Positions 16,352 to 25,686 of a stretch of DNA of 64,000 nucleotides are shown in pieces; position 1 is the stretch's first letter; every line of letters begins with the position of its first letter. A model generated the notes under the pieces. The model saw only the letters and a list, made by a program, of their open reading frames with translations, searched no databases and was not told the DNA's origin. A program made the translations under genes and the position numbers. Source of the stretch: DASZFV01 sp035549075 (lineage in GTDB: Bacteria > Myxococcota_A > Polyangia > Fen-1088); assembly GCA_035549075.1 (NCBI GenBank), contig DASZRT010000146.1:1-64000 (forward strand), in the 5' to 3' direction.

Positions 16352-18118
16352 ATGGTCTCGCAGACGACTCTGAAACGGATTGGATGGATTGGCGCCTCGC
16401 TGGGTCTGACCGCGACGCTGATCGGCTGTCAGGATCAAGCCGACAGCGACCTCGACCCGAGCCCCGTCGCTCGGACGACGTCGTACCTCGAGAGCTCGAA
16501 CGGGCTCAATGGGCTCAACGGACTCAACGCCGCCAACGGCTTGAACGCCGCCAACGGCCTCAACGCCGCCAACGGGTTGAACTCGGCCAACGGCCTCGGC
16601 TCCGTCAACGGCCTCAACGGCACGAACGGCTTCAACGGCTCGAACGGCTTCAACGCGGCCAACGGCTTCAACGGCTCGAACGGTCTCGGCTCCGTCAACG
16701 GCCTCAACATGGCGAACGGCCTCAACTCGGCCAACGGCCTCGGCTCGGCCAACGGCCTCATGACGAGCGACGCGGGCCGCATGACGGTCTCCTACATGGT
16801 CCGCTGCGCGCTCGCTTCGGGCGACACGCTCGTCAAGCAAGACCAGTACGGCAACAACTACACGTTCAAGGGCAGCATCGGTCTCGCGCCCGAGTACAAG
16901 ACGAGCGGCTGCAACCAGGCCTGCTCCGAAGCGCTGTCGTCGTGCTTGATGGCGCACATCAACACGTCGGGCGTGCACATCCCGCTGTGGCTCACGTCGC
17001 CGATGGCGGCGATCGGCTGGGGGCAGTCGCCGTCGTACCCGACGCAAGAGGGAACGTTCTTCGGGCAGATCATGCTCACGAACGCCTCGAACAACCTCGA
17101 CGGCTACTACTGCAACGGTCCGTCGGTCTCGAGCGACGTCGTCCCGGGCCGCCTCGGCTCGACGCAAGGCGCGACGCCGTACGCGAACGCGTACCCGACG
17201 TCGGACGGCCTGTGCGCGACGAAGAACCACTGCGTGATGCAGTCGTCGGGCGACGGCGCCGTCTCGTGCGTCGGCAACGGCACGACGTGGACGCGTCCCA
17301 TCACCGTGTGGCGCGGCCAGACCTTCCAGGCCGAAGCGGGCGCGCTGTCGGGCGCCGCGAAGAAGATCTCGTGCTCGAGCTGCGGCGCGAGCGCGCGCGT
17401 CGGCAACCTCAGCTCGACGTCAGCCGTGACGTTCAACGGCGTCAAGGCCGCCACGTCGGGCGTCAACAACCTCGTCATCTACTACACGAACGGCGACACG
17501 AACCGCCGCTGGTTCAACATCCAGGTCAACGGCGGCGACCCGCAGCTCATCCAGTTCGACCCGACCGGCGCGTCGGACACCGTGCTGCAAAAGCCGATCA
17601 CGCTCACCGGCTTCAAGGCCGGCAGCGCCAACACGGTCGCTTTCATGGCCAACGGCACGAACCCGCCGCCCGATCTCGACTGGATCGAGGTCGTCGGCGC
17701 CAGCAGCGACTACTGCGATCGCAGCCGCTGGCTCGTGTCGGCGTCGAATTCGTCGGCCAAGGACCCGCCGCTCAACGCCATCGACGCGGCGGGCACGACG
17801 ACGCGCTGGTCGAGCGGTCGCAACCAGGACGGCAGCGACTACTTCATGGTCGACTTCGGTGGCACCGTGAAGCTCAGCGCCATCACCATGGACCTCGCCG
17901 GCTACGACCCGGACGACTACCCCGACAGCTACGCGCTCTACGCGTCGACGGACGGCGTGAGCTTCAGCAACTCGAGCTTCGCGAGCAGCTCGGGCTCGAC
18001 CAACGAGGCGAAGTCCTTCTCGACGGTGGCCGTGCGCGCCGTGAAGATCAAGCAGACGGGCTCGAACCGCAGCCACGCGTGGTCCATCAACGACCTCGAC
18101 TTCGCCTGCTCGATGTAG
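16352..18118 (+). CDS. surface lipoprotein with NGL hexapeptide repeats and carbohydrate-binding domains
   Basis: A 588-aa lipoprotein (lipobox LIGC, Cys26). Residues 50-136 contain 16 NGL/NGF units, mostly on a 6-residue period (NGLNAA type). A Cys-containing middle region of unknown fold spans about 140-320. A CBM6/35-like beta-sandwich follows (starts QTFQAEAGALSG, contains PPDLDWIEVVG), and then a C-terminal F5/8-type (discoidin/CBM32) domain (RSRWLVSASNSSAKDPPLNA to the end). It probably binds extracellular polysaccharide or substrate. A cyclic-dinucleotide switch upstream would fit a matrix or adhesion role. Function is inferred from domains. Confidence 0.85.
   Translation: MVSQTTLKRIGWIGASLGLTATLIGCQDQADSDLDPSPVARTTSYLESSNGLNGLNGLNAANGLNAANGLNAANGLNSANGLGSVNGLNGTNGFNGSNGFNAANGFNGSNGLGSVNGLNMANGLNSANGLGSANGLMTSDAGRMTVSYMVRCALASGDTLVKQDQYGNNYTFKGSIGLAPEYKTSGCNQACSEALSSCLMAHINTSGVHIPLWLTSPMAAIGWGQSPSYPTQEGTFFGQIMLTNASNNLDGYYCNGPSVSSDVVPGRLGSTQGATPYANAYPTSDGLCATKNHCVMQSSGDGAVSCVGNGTTWTRPITVWRGQTFQAEAGALSGAAKKISCSSCGASARVGNLSSTSAVTFNGVKAATSGVNNLVIYYTNGDTNRRWFNIQVNGGDPQLIQFDPTGASDTVLQKPITLTGFKAGSANTVAFMANGTNPPPDLDWIEVVGASSDYCDRSRWLVSASNSSAKDPPLNAIDAAGTTTRWSSGRNQDGSDYFMVDFGGTVKLSAITMDLAGYDPDDYPDSYALYASTDGVSFSNSSFASSSGSTNEAKSFSTVAVRAVKIKQTGSNRSHAWSINDLDFACSM
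16499..16759 (+). repeat. 18-bp tandem repeat encoding NGL(N/G)xx
   Basis: In-gene tandem array with an 18-bp period preceded by three 9-bp units. It encodes Asn-Gly-Leu/Phe hexapeptides (GGCCTCAACGCCGCCAAC-like units with synonymous and Ala/Ser/Gly/Val substitutions). Copy number may vary between strains by slippage. Confidence 0.85.
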
Positions 18119-18126
18119 CGGTCGCG

Positions 18127-18936
18127 CTAGTGGTGGCGGCCGAAGAGCCGTAGCTTCTGCGACCAGCCGAGCAGCGCGCCGTACCGGTCGCTGCCCTCGA
18201 GAAAGCCGACGAGGCCAACCAGAGAGATCTGGGTGGCCTCGTTCGGCGACCAGGCGAGGCCGGCGGTCGCGAGCAGCTGGTTGGGATCGCTCGACACGAA
18301 CTTCACTCCCGACAGCTCGGCCGTCACTTGGTAGTGCCCCGCTGAGTCCAGGTCGCGATCGAAGTCGAGGCCGAGCTCGATGCCGATCGAGCGCGCGGCG
18401 TCGGGCGACGGGTGCGGATCGACGAAGGCGCCGGCGTTGAGGACGAAGTGGGCCTCGTGCACGACGTTCCCGACGAGCACGAGCCCCTCGAAGCCGACGC
18501 CGCGGCTGCCGGGCGCGACCGGGAGCTTCGGCCCGACCTGCGTGCCGACGGCCCACGCCCACACGTCGGCGCCCGGCTTGTCGTCGTCAGCCCAGTCGTA
18601 GATGCCGATCTTGAGCGCGGGCCACAAGTTGTCGGGCGCGGGGCTGTCGAAGCTGACCTTCGAGCTCGGGTCCGAGTCCTCGAGCGCGTAGGCGCCGTCG
18701 ACGTCGAATTCGAGGTTGCGGAAGATGCCGAGGTCGAATTCGAAGTCGGGCACGACGAGCCGCCACGGCCCCTGCCCGCGAATGAAGCCCGCTTGCAGAT
18801 CGAGCTCGGTGACGCCCGGATCCTCGAGCTCGAGGTCCGTCGGCTCGAACAACGGCCGCACGCCCCGCTTGGCGTCCGCGACGCGCGGCGCGAGCGCGCA
18901 CGCGATGCCCAATAAAAGGCCGAACGCACGCCGCAT
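18127..18936 (-). CDS. predicted outer-membrane beta-barrel protein
   Basis: A 269-aa protein with a cleavable signal peptide (MRRAFGLLLGIACALAPRVADA). The mature part has alternating amphipathic strands with aromatic girdles typical of small outer-membrane transporters: DLQAGFIRGQGPWRLVVPDF, HFVLNAGAFVDPHP, ATQISLVGLVGFLEG. The chain ends QKLRLFGRHH. No family was recognised with certainty. It converges with the NGL-repeat lipoprotein across 8 bp. Confidence 0.7.
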   Translation of the reverse strand: MRRAFGLLLGIACALAPRVADAKRGVRPLFEPTDLELEDPGVTELDLQAGFIRGQGPWRLVVPDFEFDLGIFRNLEFDVDGAYALEDSDPSSKVSFDSPAPDNLWPALKIGIYDWADDDKPGADVWAWAVGTQVGPKLPVAPGSRGVGFEGLVLVGNVVHEAHFVLNAGAFVDPHPSPDAARSIGIELGLDFDRDLDSAGHYQVTAELSGVKFVSSDPNQLLATAGLAWSPNEATQISLVGLVGFLEGSDRYGALLGWSQKLRLFGRHH

Positions 18937-18967
18937 CGGCGCCGAAGATACATCGACGGCTGGGCGA

Positions 18968-18982
18968 CGCGGCTTTGCCGCG
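18968..18982. repeat. recurring GGCTTTGCC hairpin in spacer
   Basis: The 18937-19071 spacer has no gene. It contains CGCGGCTTTGCCGCG, a 6-bp stem with a TTT loop. Near-identical hairpins occur at 14991-15005 and, on the other strand, 57621-57635, each at or beside a gene boundary. This may be a REP-like dispersed element or a transcription/processing signal. Confidence 0.4.
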
Positions 18983-19071
18983 GCGACCAGCGGGGGCCAG
19001 GGGGACGCAGAGGCGCGAGGTCACGCACGCCGCGTGAGGCACCGCAGAAGGCGCCGGGCGGTCCCCCTTGA

Positions 19072-19692
19072 CTAAGACGGATCGTTCGCGGGTGTCGGCG
19101 CTCCGCGGCCCGCGGGAAATCCCGCGCCGCGCAAGCAGCGCACGCAGTACGCGACGGTGCTCGTCGTGCGACCCGTGACGCCGGCGCGCACGTGGTGGCG
19201 GCTGCCGCACGACAGGCACGCGTGCGGCAACTGATCGACGCCGATCGCCCCCGCGCGCAGCAAGTCGCCCTCGGTGACGATGCCGCACAGCCGACGACGC
19301 TCGTCGAGCACGGGCAAACAGCCGACGTCGCGATCGCGCATGAGGTCGGCCGCGCGCAGCACCGTCTCGTGCGCGAGGATCGTGATCGCCGGGACGCGCA
19401 TGTGCTGGATGACCAGCTCGTGCGGCCGCGCCTGCCACAGATCGCACACGCACGTGATGCCGACGAGCTCGCCGTCCTCCCACGCGATCGGCACGTGACA
19501 AAAGTGGTGGCGCGCCGCGAGCGCCTCGGCGCGCGCGACCGTCGCCAGCGGATCGACGGCCTTCACGGGCGCCGTCATGATCTCCGAAACCCGAGCGAGC
19601 AATCGCGGCGCGCGCCCACCGACGCCGTCCATCACGAACGCGCCGCGATTGCTCCCCGGCCCCCGCTCACCCAAATCGAACCCCCACTTCAT
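19072..19692 (-). CDS. CBS-domain pair protein with C-terminal zinc ribbon
   Basis: A 206-aa cytoplasmic protein. Two CBS domains cover about 36-90 (VSEIMTAPVKAVDPLATVAR) and 97-150 (HMRVPAITI through GIVTEGDLL), a fold that usually senses adenine nucleotides. The C-terminus adds two CxxC pairs (C159/C162 and C183/C186), which look like a small zinc ribbon. The start is ATG 19692 with GGGGAG upstream. It follows the ECF sigma gene by 19 bp and is probably co-transcribed, suggesting an energy- or redox-sensing adaptor for it (inference). Confidence 0.82.
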   Translation of the reverse strand: MKWGFDLGERGPGSNRGAFVMDGVGGRAPRLLARVSEIMTAPVKAVDPLATVARAEALAARHHFCHVPIAWEDGELVGITCVCDLWQARPHELVIQHMRVPAITILAHETVLRAADLMRDRDVGCLPVLDERRRLCGIVTEGDLLRAGAIGVDQLPHACLSCGSRHHVRAGVTGRTTSTVAYCVRCLRGAGFPAGRGAPTPANDPS

Positions 19693-19711
19693 CGCTCCCC
19701 CCCACAGGCTT

Positions 19712-20236
19712 TCAACACGCCACCCGATCGAGCAGCGTTTTTTTCAGCTTCTGCCGCGCGCGCATGAGGCGCGTGCCCACCGTCGAGCGCGGGATCGTGA
19801 GGCGCGCGGCGATCTCGTCGTAGCTGCAGCGATCGAACAGCCGCAGCTCGTAGACCTCGCGAAAGGGGCTCTCGAGATCGCGCAGCGCCGCCGCGATCTG
19901 CTCGTCGGTGATCGCCTCCCACGGCTCGGGCGCGACGGGCTCGGGGCTCGGGATGTCTTGATCCTCGATGCGCGCGGCGCCGGGCTCGCGCGCGCGGCGT
20001 CTGCAACGGTCGATGAAGAGGTGATGCATGATCGTCATGAGCCACACGCGCAGGTTCGTGCCGGGCTGAAAGCGCGCGAACCCGCGCAGCGCGTGCTCGA
20101 ACGTGTCCTGCACGAGATCCCACGCGTCCTGCGGGCTGCGCACGAGGCGAAGCGCGCGCGCGTAGAGCACGGGCTCGAACTCGATCGCCATTTGTTCGGT
20201 CTGCACGTCGCGCCAATTCAGCAAGCGATGTGCCAC
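19712..20236 (-). CDS. ECF-type RNA polymerase sigma factor
   Basis: A 174-aa sigma-70-family factor with only regions 2 and 4. Region 2 is ALRLVRSPQDAWDLVQDTFE to LRVWLMTIMHHLFIDRCRR. Region 4 is LESPFREVYELRLFDRCSYD through IPRSTVGTRLMRARQKLKK. The GTG at 20236 has GAGG upstream; ATG 20191 would give a more canonical 159-aa protein. No anti-sigma gene is adjacent. The next gene encodes the CBS-zinc-ribbon protein. It is divergent from the FHA-sigma54 activator, sharing a 234-bp spacer. Confidence 0.93.
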   Translation of the reverse strand: MAHRLLNWRDVQTEQMAIEFEPVLYARALRLVRSPQDAWDLVQDTFEHALRGFARFQPGTNLRVWLMTIMHHLFIDRCRRRAREPGAARIEDQDIPSPEPVAPEPWEAITDEQIAAALRDLESPFREVYELRLFDRCSYDEIAARLTIPRSTVGTRLMRARQKLKKTLLDRVAC

Positions 20237-20378
20237 GGCCTCGCGGGAATTTCCGTGTACGGGCCCGTTCGATCAGGGCTCGATCAGAGCCGGCATTCTC
20301 GCGGTGCGCGCGCCATGACAGCTCCTCATCGCCAGCCAAGGTCCGCCGAACCGGCCAATCCGACGAGGCCACCCGAGG

Positions 20379-20412
20379 CAACTTGCGCACCGTTGCACAA
20401 CTTGCGCAACGG
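20379..20412. promoter_or_regulatory. direct and inverted repeat in the ECF / sigma54-activator spacer
   Basis: The 20237-20470 spacer contains no gene. CAACTTGCGCA occurs at 20379-20389 and 20398-20408, two helical turns apart. CCGTTGC (20390-20396) and GCAACGG (20406-20412) form a perfect 7-bp inverted repeat over the same segment. This is a candidate operator for one of the two divergent regulators. The binding protein is unknown. Confidence 0.45.
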
Positions 20413-20470
20413 CCCTTGCGGCTTCCCCCCGCGGTGGCGATACTCGGTAATCCCGAGCGGAGACCAGACG

Positions 20471-21838
<1,368 letters not shown>

Positions 21839-21867
21839 CTTCGAGCAAGGCGAAGAGTCCGGTCCCT

Positions 21868-22113
21868 TCGTGGACGTGAACGTCGACGTAGACGCTGACG
21901 TAGTCCTCTCGGCTCGTCGCGAACGTTCCCCGCGGCCACAGCGATCTCTTGATCAGCTCAAACGCGCCGCGCTTTCGGTCCCGCTCACATCGCAGAAGGG
22001 ACAGGACGGGTCTCATCAGGCCGTAGCGGGGTGGATTCGTTCGACGTGCACGACAGCGACTACGTCAGCGTCCACGTCCATGTCCATGTCCATGTCCACG
22101 TTCACGTCCACGA
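21868..22113. repeat. long imperfect inverted repeat of GTGGAC-type hexamers
   Basis: The 21839-22134 spacer holds no convincing gene. The left arm (21868-21905) and the reverse complement of the right arm (22058-22113) share the outer 16 bp TCGTGGACGTGAACGT and the inner 15 bp GACGCTGACGTAGTC. They differ between these blocks by three extra hexamers in the right arm (GGACAT units), i.e. 38 versus 56 bp. Either arm, read outside-in, would encode alternating Val-Asp/Asn (VDVNVD...DADVV). The loop is about 150 bp. It may be a palindromic mobile or structural element. Function is unknown. Confidence 0.75.
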
Positions 22114-22134
22114 TCTCGTGGGATCGCGAAACCA

Positions 22135-23217
22135 CTAGGGAGAGACGGTGTCCCACGACGCAGCGCCGTCTAGCAGGTCGGTGATCCACTCGTCGAGGGA
22201 GACACCTTTGCTCGTGGTGGTGGCCATCGTCGCGAGGTAGCCGTGCTGGGTGCCGGTGACGAGGTAGGCGCGGGCGTTCGACGTGGGCGTGTAATGGTCG
22301 GCGACCATGGCGAGGACGTCGGTCTGGAACTGGGCGAGGCTCAGCTGGAAGAAGAGGCTCACCGTCGGATCGGTGAGCGCCGAGATCAGCGAAAGGCGAT
22401 CGTTGGGGTACTTCGTCGCGAGCGCCGACGTCAAGCCCGAGAAGTCGGCGCTGCAGCTCGCGCACAGCGGATCGATGACGTCGCCCAGCTTCCACGACGC
22501 GTAGGCGGCCGTGCGGATCGTCGCGGGGATCGCCGTGCTCTCGAGCAGCGGGCCCGCATCGTCGATCAGCACGGCCTTGGCGTCGGGGTACGTCGTGCGC
22601 ACGAGGTCGTAGTTGAAGGTCGCGCCGTAACCGCCGGCGCTCGTGCCCGCGACGACGACGCGCGCCGGGGCTTTCCACATGGCCGTGATCGTGGGCAGCG
22701 CCGCTTCGAAGTTCTTGCGGCCCACGTGGTGCATCGTCTTCGTGACGCCGTTCGCCGTGTAGCCCTGCACGTTGTTGCCGCCGTGCATGTCGCCCGTGCA
22801 GTACGGAACGAAGACGTAGCTCGCGTCGCGCAGGGGGTTCGTGGCGCGCGCACGATCGAAGGGGCCAACCGAGATCTGTGGCGCGAGCGCCGTCCACTGC
22901 GTGAGGCCCACGGGCCCATGCGCCGACGTGTTGAGGACGAAGCACGTGCTGAAGTCCCAGCACGCGCCGCCGCCTTCGAAGTAGATGACGAGGTCGTCGC
23001 TCGTCCCGGGGTTGACGGCGATGCCCGTCGGCGATCCGTCGTCGCACGCCGCTCCCGGCACGTCGATCCACGTCCATTGCGCGAGCGCGGCCGTGTTGCC
23101 GTCGGGCGAGCCGCCGTCGGGCGAGCCGCCGTCGGAACCGGACGAGCCGCCGCCGCACGCGGCGAACAGGACAGACGCGAAGAACAGAGAGCGAAGCGGT
23201 CGGGTCGATCCGATCAT
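22135..23217 (-). CDS. pectin-acetylesterase-like (PAE/Notum family) lipoprotein
   Basis: A 360-aa alpha/beta-hydrolase of the pectinacetylesterase family, with a lipoprotein signal (LFAACGGG) and a Gly/Ser/Asp-rich spacer. Family landmarks are LVIYFEGGGACWD (oxyanion region), the nucleophile elbow GTSAGGYGATFNYD, a Cys-containing acidic segment, and a late His (GTQHGYLATM). It probably deacetylates extracellular polysaccharide or lipid-linked substrates. It begins 22 bp after the outer-membrane-protein stop and may be the last gene of the MarR-ABC unit. Confidence 0.85.
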   Translation of the reverse strand: MIGSTRPLRSLFFASVLFAACGGGSSGSDGGSPDGGSPDGNTAALAQWTWIDVPGAACDDGSPTGIAVNPGTSDDLVIYFEGGGACWDFSTCFVLNTSAHGPVGLTQWTALAPQISVGPFDRARATNPLRDASYVFVPYCTGDMHGGNNVQGYTANGVTKTMHHVGRKNFEAALPTITAMWKAPARVVVAGTSAGGYGATFNYDLVRTTYPDAKAVLIDDAGPLLESTAIPATIRTAAYASWKLGDVIDPLCASCSADFSGLTSALATKYPNDRLSLISALTDPTVSLFFQLSLAQFQTDVLAMVADHYTPTSNARAYLVTGTQHGYLATMATTTSKGVSLDEWITDLLDGAASWDTVSP

Positions 23218-23239
23218 GGCCGGCCGCTATGTTGATCGG

Positions 23240-24862
23240 TCAGATCTTCACGCGCAAGGCGACGCCGAGATCGAGCAGCGACGGGTCGCGATGGAAAGGC
23301 GTCGTGTTGCACGGCACGTCGGCCGCGGGGGGCGCGCCCGCGGGCCCCGTCGTCGAAGCCGTCGTCGAGTACTGCGGATCGTCGAAGCCTAGGCGGAACT
23401 CGCCGCCCGACGAGCCGTAGTGCACGCCCACGAAGGCCTCGAGCGAGATGTGCGTCAGCAGCGTGTACGAGTAGTCGACGCGCGAGATGTACGACTGGTC
23501 GGTGAGGTTCGCCAGCGTCGAGAACGTGAACGTCGTGAGGTTCCACGAGTACGGCGCGGGGAACGACGCGAACACGGCGCCGTAGTGGCGGCCCGTGTAG
23601 AAGAAGTTCAGCTGCGGCTGCCCGCTCGTGTTGAAGAGCAGCCCCGGGTAGAGGCTCGTGTCGGAGTAGCCGGGCTGGTTGTAGAAGTACTCGGCGCCCA
23701 GCGTGAACATGTCGTTGTCGTTGTACTTGTGCGACCAGTTCACGCCGCCCACCGCCTGCGTCTTGAAGCCCGAGAGCTTCGCGAGCTCGTACTGAGACGA
23801 GAGCGACTGCGTCGTCGCGCCCGCGACGTTGTTGCAAGGGTACGCCGTCGGCTGCTCGGCGAGCGGCACGCGCTGCACGACGGTGAAGTCGTCGCCGAAG
23901 CGCAGACCGACGTCGGCATAGACGTCGAGCTCCCAGATGCCCGTCGAGAGATCGACGCCGAAGCGCGGGCGCTGCCCGTCCTTGAGGAGCGTGTCGAGGC
24001 CGATCTCGGCGCCGAGGATGACGAGCTCGGCGCGCGCGCCGCCGGCGACGTCGCGCAGCTCGTTGCTGGCCTGGTTCGGATCCTCGAAGATGCCGAAGCC
24101 GTAGAAGTTCCAGCCGAGCGACTCGACGGGGACGTGCAGCTTCAACATCGTCTGCCCGGGGCGCGCGTCGAACACGTCGAGCGGGTTGCGCTTCACGGGG
24201 TGCAGGTAGTCGGTCGGTTGCCAAAACCGTCCCGTGCCCCAGCGGACGTGCTGCTTGCCCGCCGTGATGAAGGCGCGGTTCGCGACGTCGAAGCGAATCC
24301 ACATCTGATCGAGGATCGAGGTCGGGCCGCGCGCCGTCGTGAAGCTGGAGAAGCCCGTGGCCGAGCCGCCCGCGAGCGCGCCGCCGTTGCTGCCCGTGAG
24401 CAGCCCCGACGAGCTCGTGCCCGGCGCCGCCGTCGGATCGAAGCTCATGCGGCCGAGGATGAAGGCGCGCACGCGCGGGTTGGGGCGCGCGTCGAGGTAG
24501 AGGTCGAGCAAGCTCGGCGCCGTGAGCGTCCACGCGTCGTGCGTGCTCTGCTGCGCGCTCGACTGCGCGCGCAGGTACAACTGCCCGCCGATCGACAGCG
24601 GGTTGTCGGGCGCCTGGTAGTCGCTGAGGTGCTCGGGCAGCGCGCCGCCCGTCAGCAAGCTCTGATCACGATCGTCGCCAGCGGCGGGCGCCGCCGCGGC
24701 AGGAGCGGCCGCCGGCGGCTGCGCAGGTGCGGGAGCGGCTGGCGCCCCCGCCTTCTCGTCGCCGCCTCCAAACATGTCGGCGTCGCTGGGGCGATCCTGC
24801 GCATGGGCCGCGCCCGACGCCAGCAGGCCGAGCGCGAGCGCGACGGTGCCCAGCGTTCTCAC
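23240..24862 (-). CDS. predicted outer-membrane beta-barrel protein of the ABC/LolA-like unit
   Basis: A 540-aa protein. GTG 24862 overlaps the previous stop (GTGA) and gives a good signal peptide (RTLGTVALALGLLASGAAHA). A Pro/Ala-rich linker (about 38-62) is followed by a barrel-like region with repeated aromatic strands: DLYLDARPNPRVRAFILGRM, WNFYGFGIFEDPNQ, MFTLGAEYFYNQPGYSDTSL. The predicted place is the outer membrane. It is probably the terminal acceptor or channel for whatever the upstream ABC transporter exports (inference). Confidence 0.8.
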   Translation of the reverse strand: MRTLGTVALALGLLASGAAHAQDRPSDADMFGGGDEKAGAPAAPAPAQPPAAAPAAAAPAAGDDRDQSLLTGGALPEHLSDYQAPDNPLSIGGQLYLRAQSSAQQSTHDAWTLTAPSLLDLYLDARPNPRVRAFILGRMSFDPTAAPGTSSSGLLTGSNGGALAGGSATGFSSFTTARGPTSILDQMWIRFDVANRAFITAGKQHVRWGTGRFWQPTDYLHPVKRNPLDVFDARPGQTMLKLHVPVESLGWNFYGFGIFEDPNQASNELRDVAGGARAELVILGAEIGLDTLLKDGQRPRFGVDLSTGIWELDVYADVGLRFGDDFTVVQRVPLAEQPTAYPCNNVAGATTQSLSSQYELAKLSGFKTQAVGGVNWSHKYNDNDMFTLGAEYFYNQPGYSDTSLYPGLLFNTSGQPQLNFFYTGRHYGAVFASFPAPYSWNLTTFTFSTLANLTDQSYISRVDYSYTLLTHISLEAFVGVHYGSSGGEFRLGFDDPQYSTTASTTGPAGAPPAADVPCNTTPFHRDPSLLDLGVALRVKI

Positions 24863-25671
24863 CGCGATTTGCTCTCGAGCCAGGCCTTCGTGAAGAGATT
24901 GGGCGGGAGCGGGTTCGGGTCGACGGCCTTGACGAGGATGAGCGTCGAGTTCGCCTTCTCGACCTCGTCGAAGAAGCGCATCTCCTCCGGGTACCAGACG
25001 TCGCCCTTCTTCGACGGGCTGTAGATCTTCTTCCACTTCGGGTAGTACGACGTGCGCAAGAGCTTGCCCGACAGCGCGTACTCCTCGCGCTTGAGCACGT
25101 TCTTCGTCTCTTTGTCGACCCACAGCCGGATCGTCGGGAACGCGAGGTCGAGGCCCGGCTTGCCCTTGAGGAACAGCTTCTGCGCGGTGTACTTGCCGAG
25201 CTTCGCCTCGCCCTCGTCGGACGGTTCGTACTCCTCGGCGAGGCGCGACTCGTCGAAGTCCGAGCGGCGCGAGTTCGTGCCGCCGATGCGCTCGCGCTCG
25301 GTGCGGCGCTCCCACTTGCCGACGCTCGGGTCGTAGAACCACAAGTTCGAATCGAGCCGCAGGTAGCCCTGCCCCGCCGACGACTTGGGCGCCGTGAAGA
25401 GGATCATGAACTTCTGATCGGCCGAGCGCCGGTAGAACTCCGTCTCGTAGACGGTGTCGACCTTGTCCTTCTCTTTCTGCTCGAGGTGAGCGGCGGCGCG
25501 CCAGTCGCCGGCGTTCTTCTGACGATCATCGACGGCCTTGAGGAGCTCGACCATCTGCTCTTGCGTGAGCGCCGCGTGCGCGGGGCGCGGGGCGGCGAGC
25601 GCGAGCACGCCGACGGTCGACGCCGCGAGCGCGAGCAGGCCGGTGGTGACGGGGGCGGTTCGGGTGCGCAT
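24859..25671 (-). CDS. outer-membrane lipoprotein-sorting (LolA-like) protein
   Basis: A 270-aa periplasmic protein with a signal peptide ending PRPAHA. It matches the LolA-like family often annotated 'outer membrane lipoprotein-sorting protein': RSADQKFMILFTAPKSSAGQ, then YLRLDSNLWFYDPSVGKWER, SDFDESRLAEEYEP, and PTIRLWVDKETKNVLKREEY. Such proteins have a hydrophobic half-barrel that shuttles lipid moieties. With the adjacent ABC permeases it suggests export of a lipid or lipoprotein to the outer membrane. It sits 15 bp after the permease gene. Confidence 0.87.
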   Translation of the reverse strand: MRTRTAPVTTGLLALAASTVGVLALAAPRPAHAALTQEQMVELLKAVDDRQKNAGDWRAAAHLEQKEKDKVDTVYETEFYRRSADQKFMILFTAPKSSAGQGYLRLDSNLWFYDPSVGKWERRTERERIGGTNSRRSDFDESRLAEEYEPSDEGEAKLGKYTAQKLFLKGKPGLDLAFPTIRLWVDKETKNVLKREEYALSGKLLRTSYYPKWKKIYSPSKKGDVWYPEEMRFFDEVEKANSTLILVKAVDPNPLPPNLFTKAWLESKSR

Positions 25672-25686
25672 GGGTCTCTCTCCTTC

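Noticed and set aside
18995..19012. Second GEMM-like string GGGGGACGCAGAGGC
   Set aside because: No GGCAAACC partner or GNRA helix upstream, so no fold.
20371..20400. Possible sigma54 (GG-N10-GC) promoter before the FHA activator
   Set aside because: Spacing between GG and GC is 6 or 16 bp, not 10.
21870..22184. Small frame encoding a Val-Asp repeat peptide
   Set aside because: It arises from the inverted repeat arms; no ribosome site and no protein-like core.
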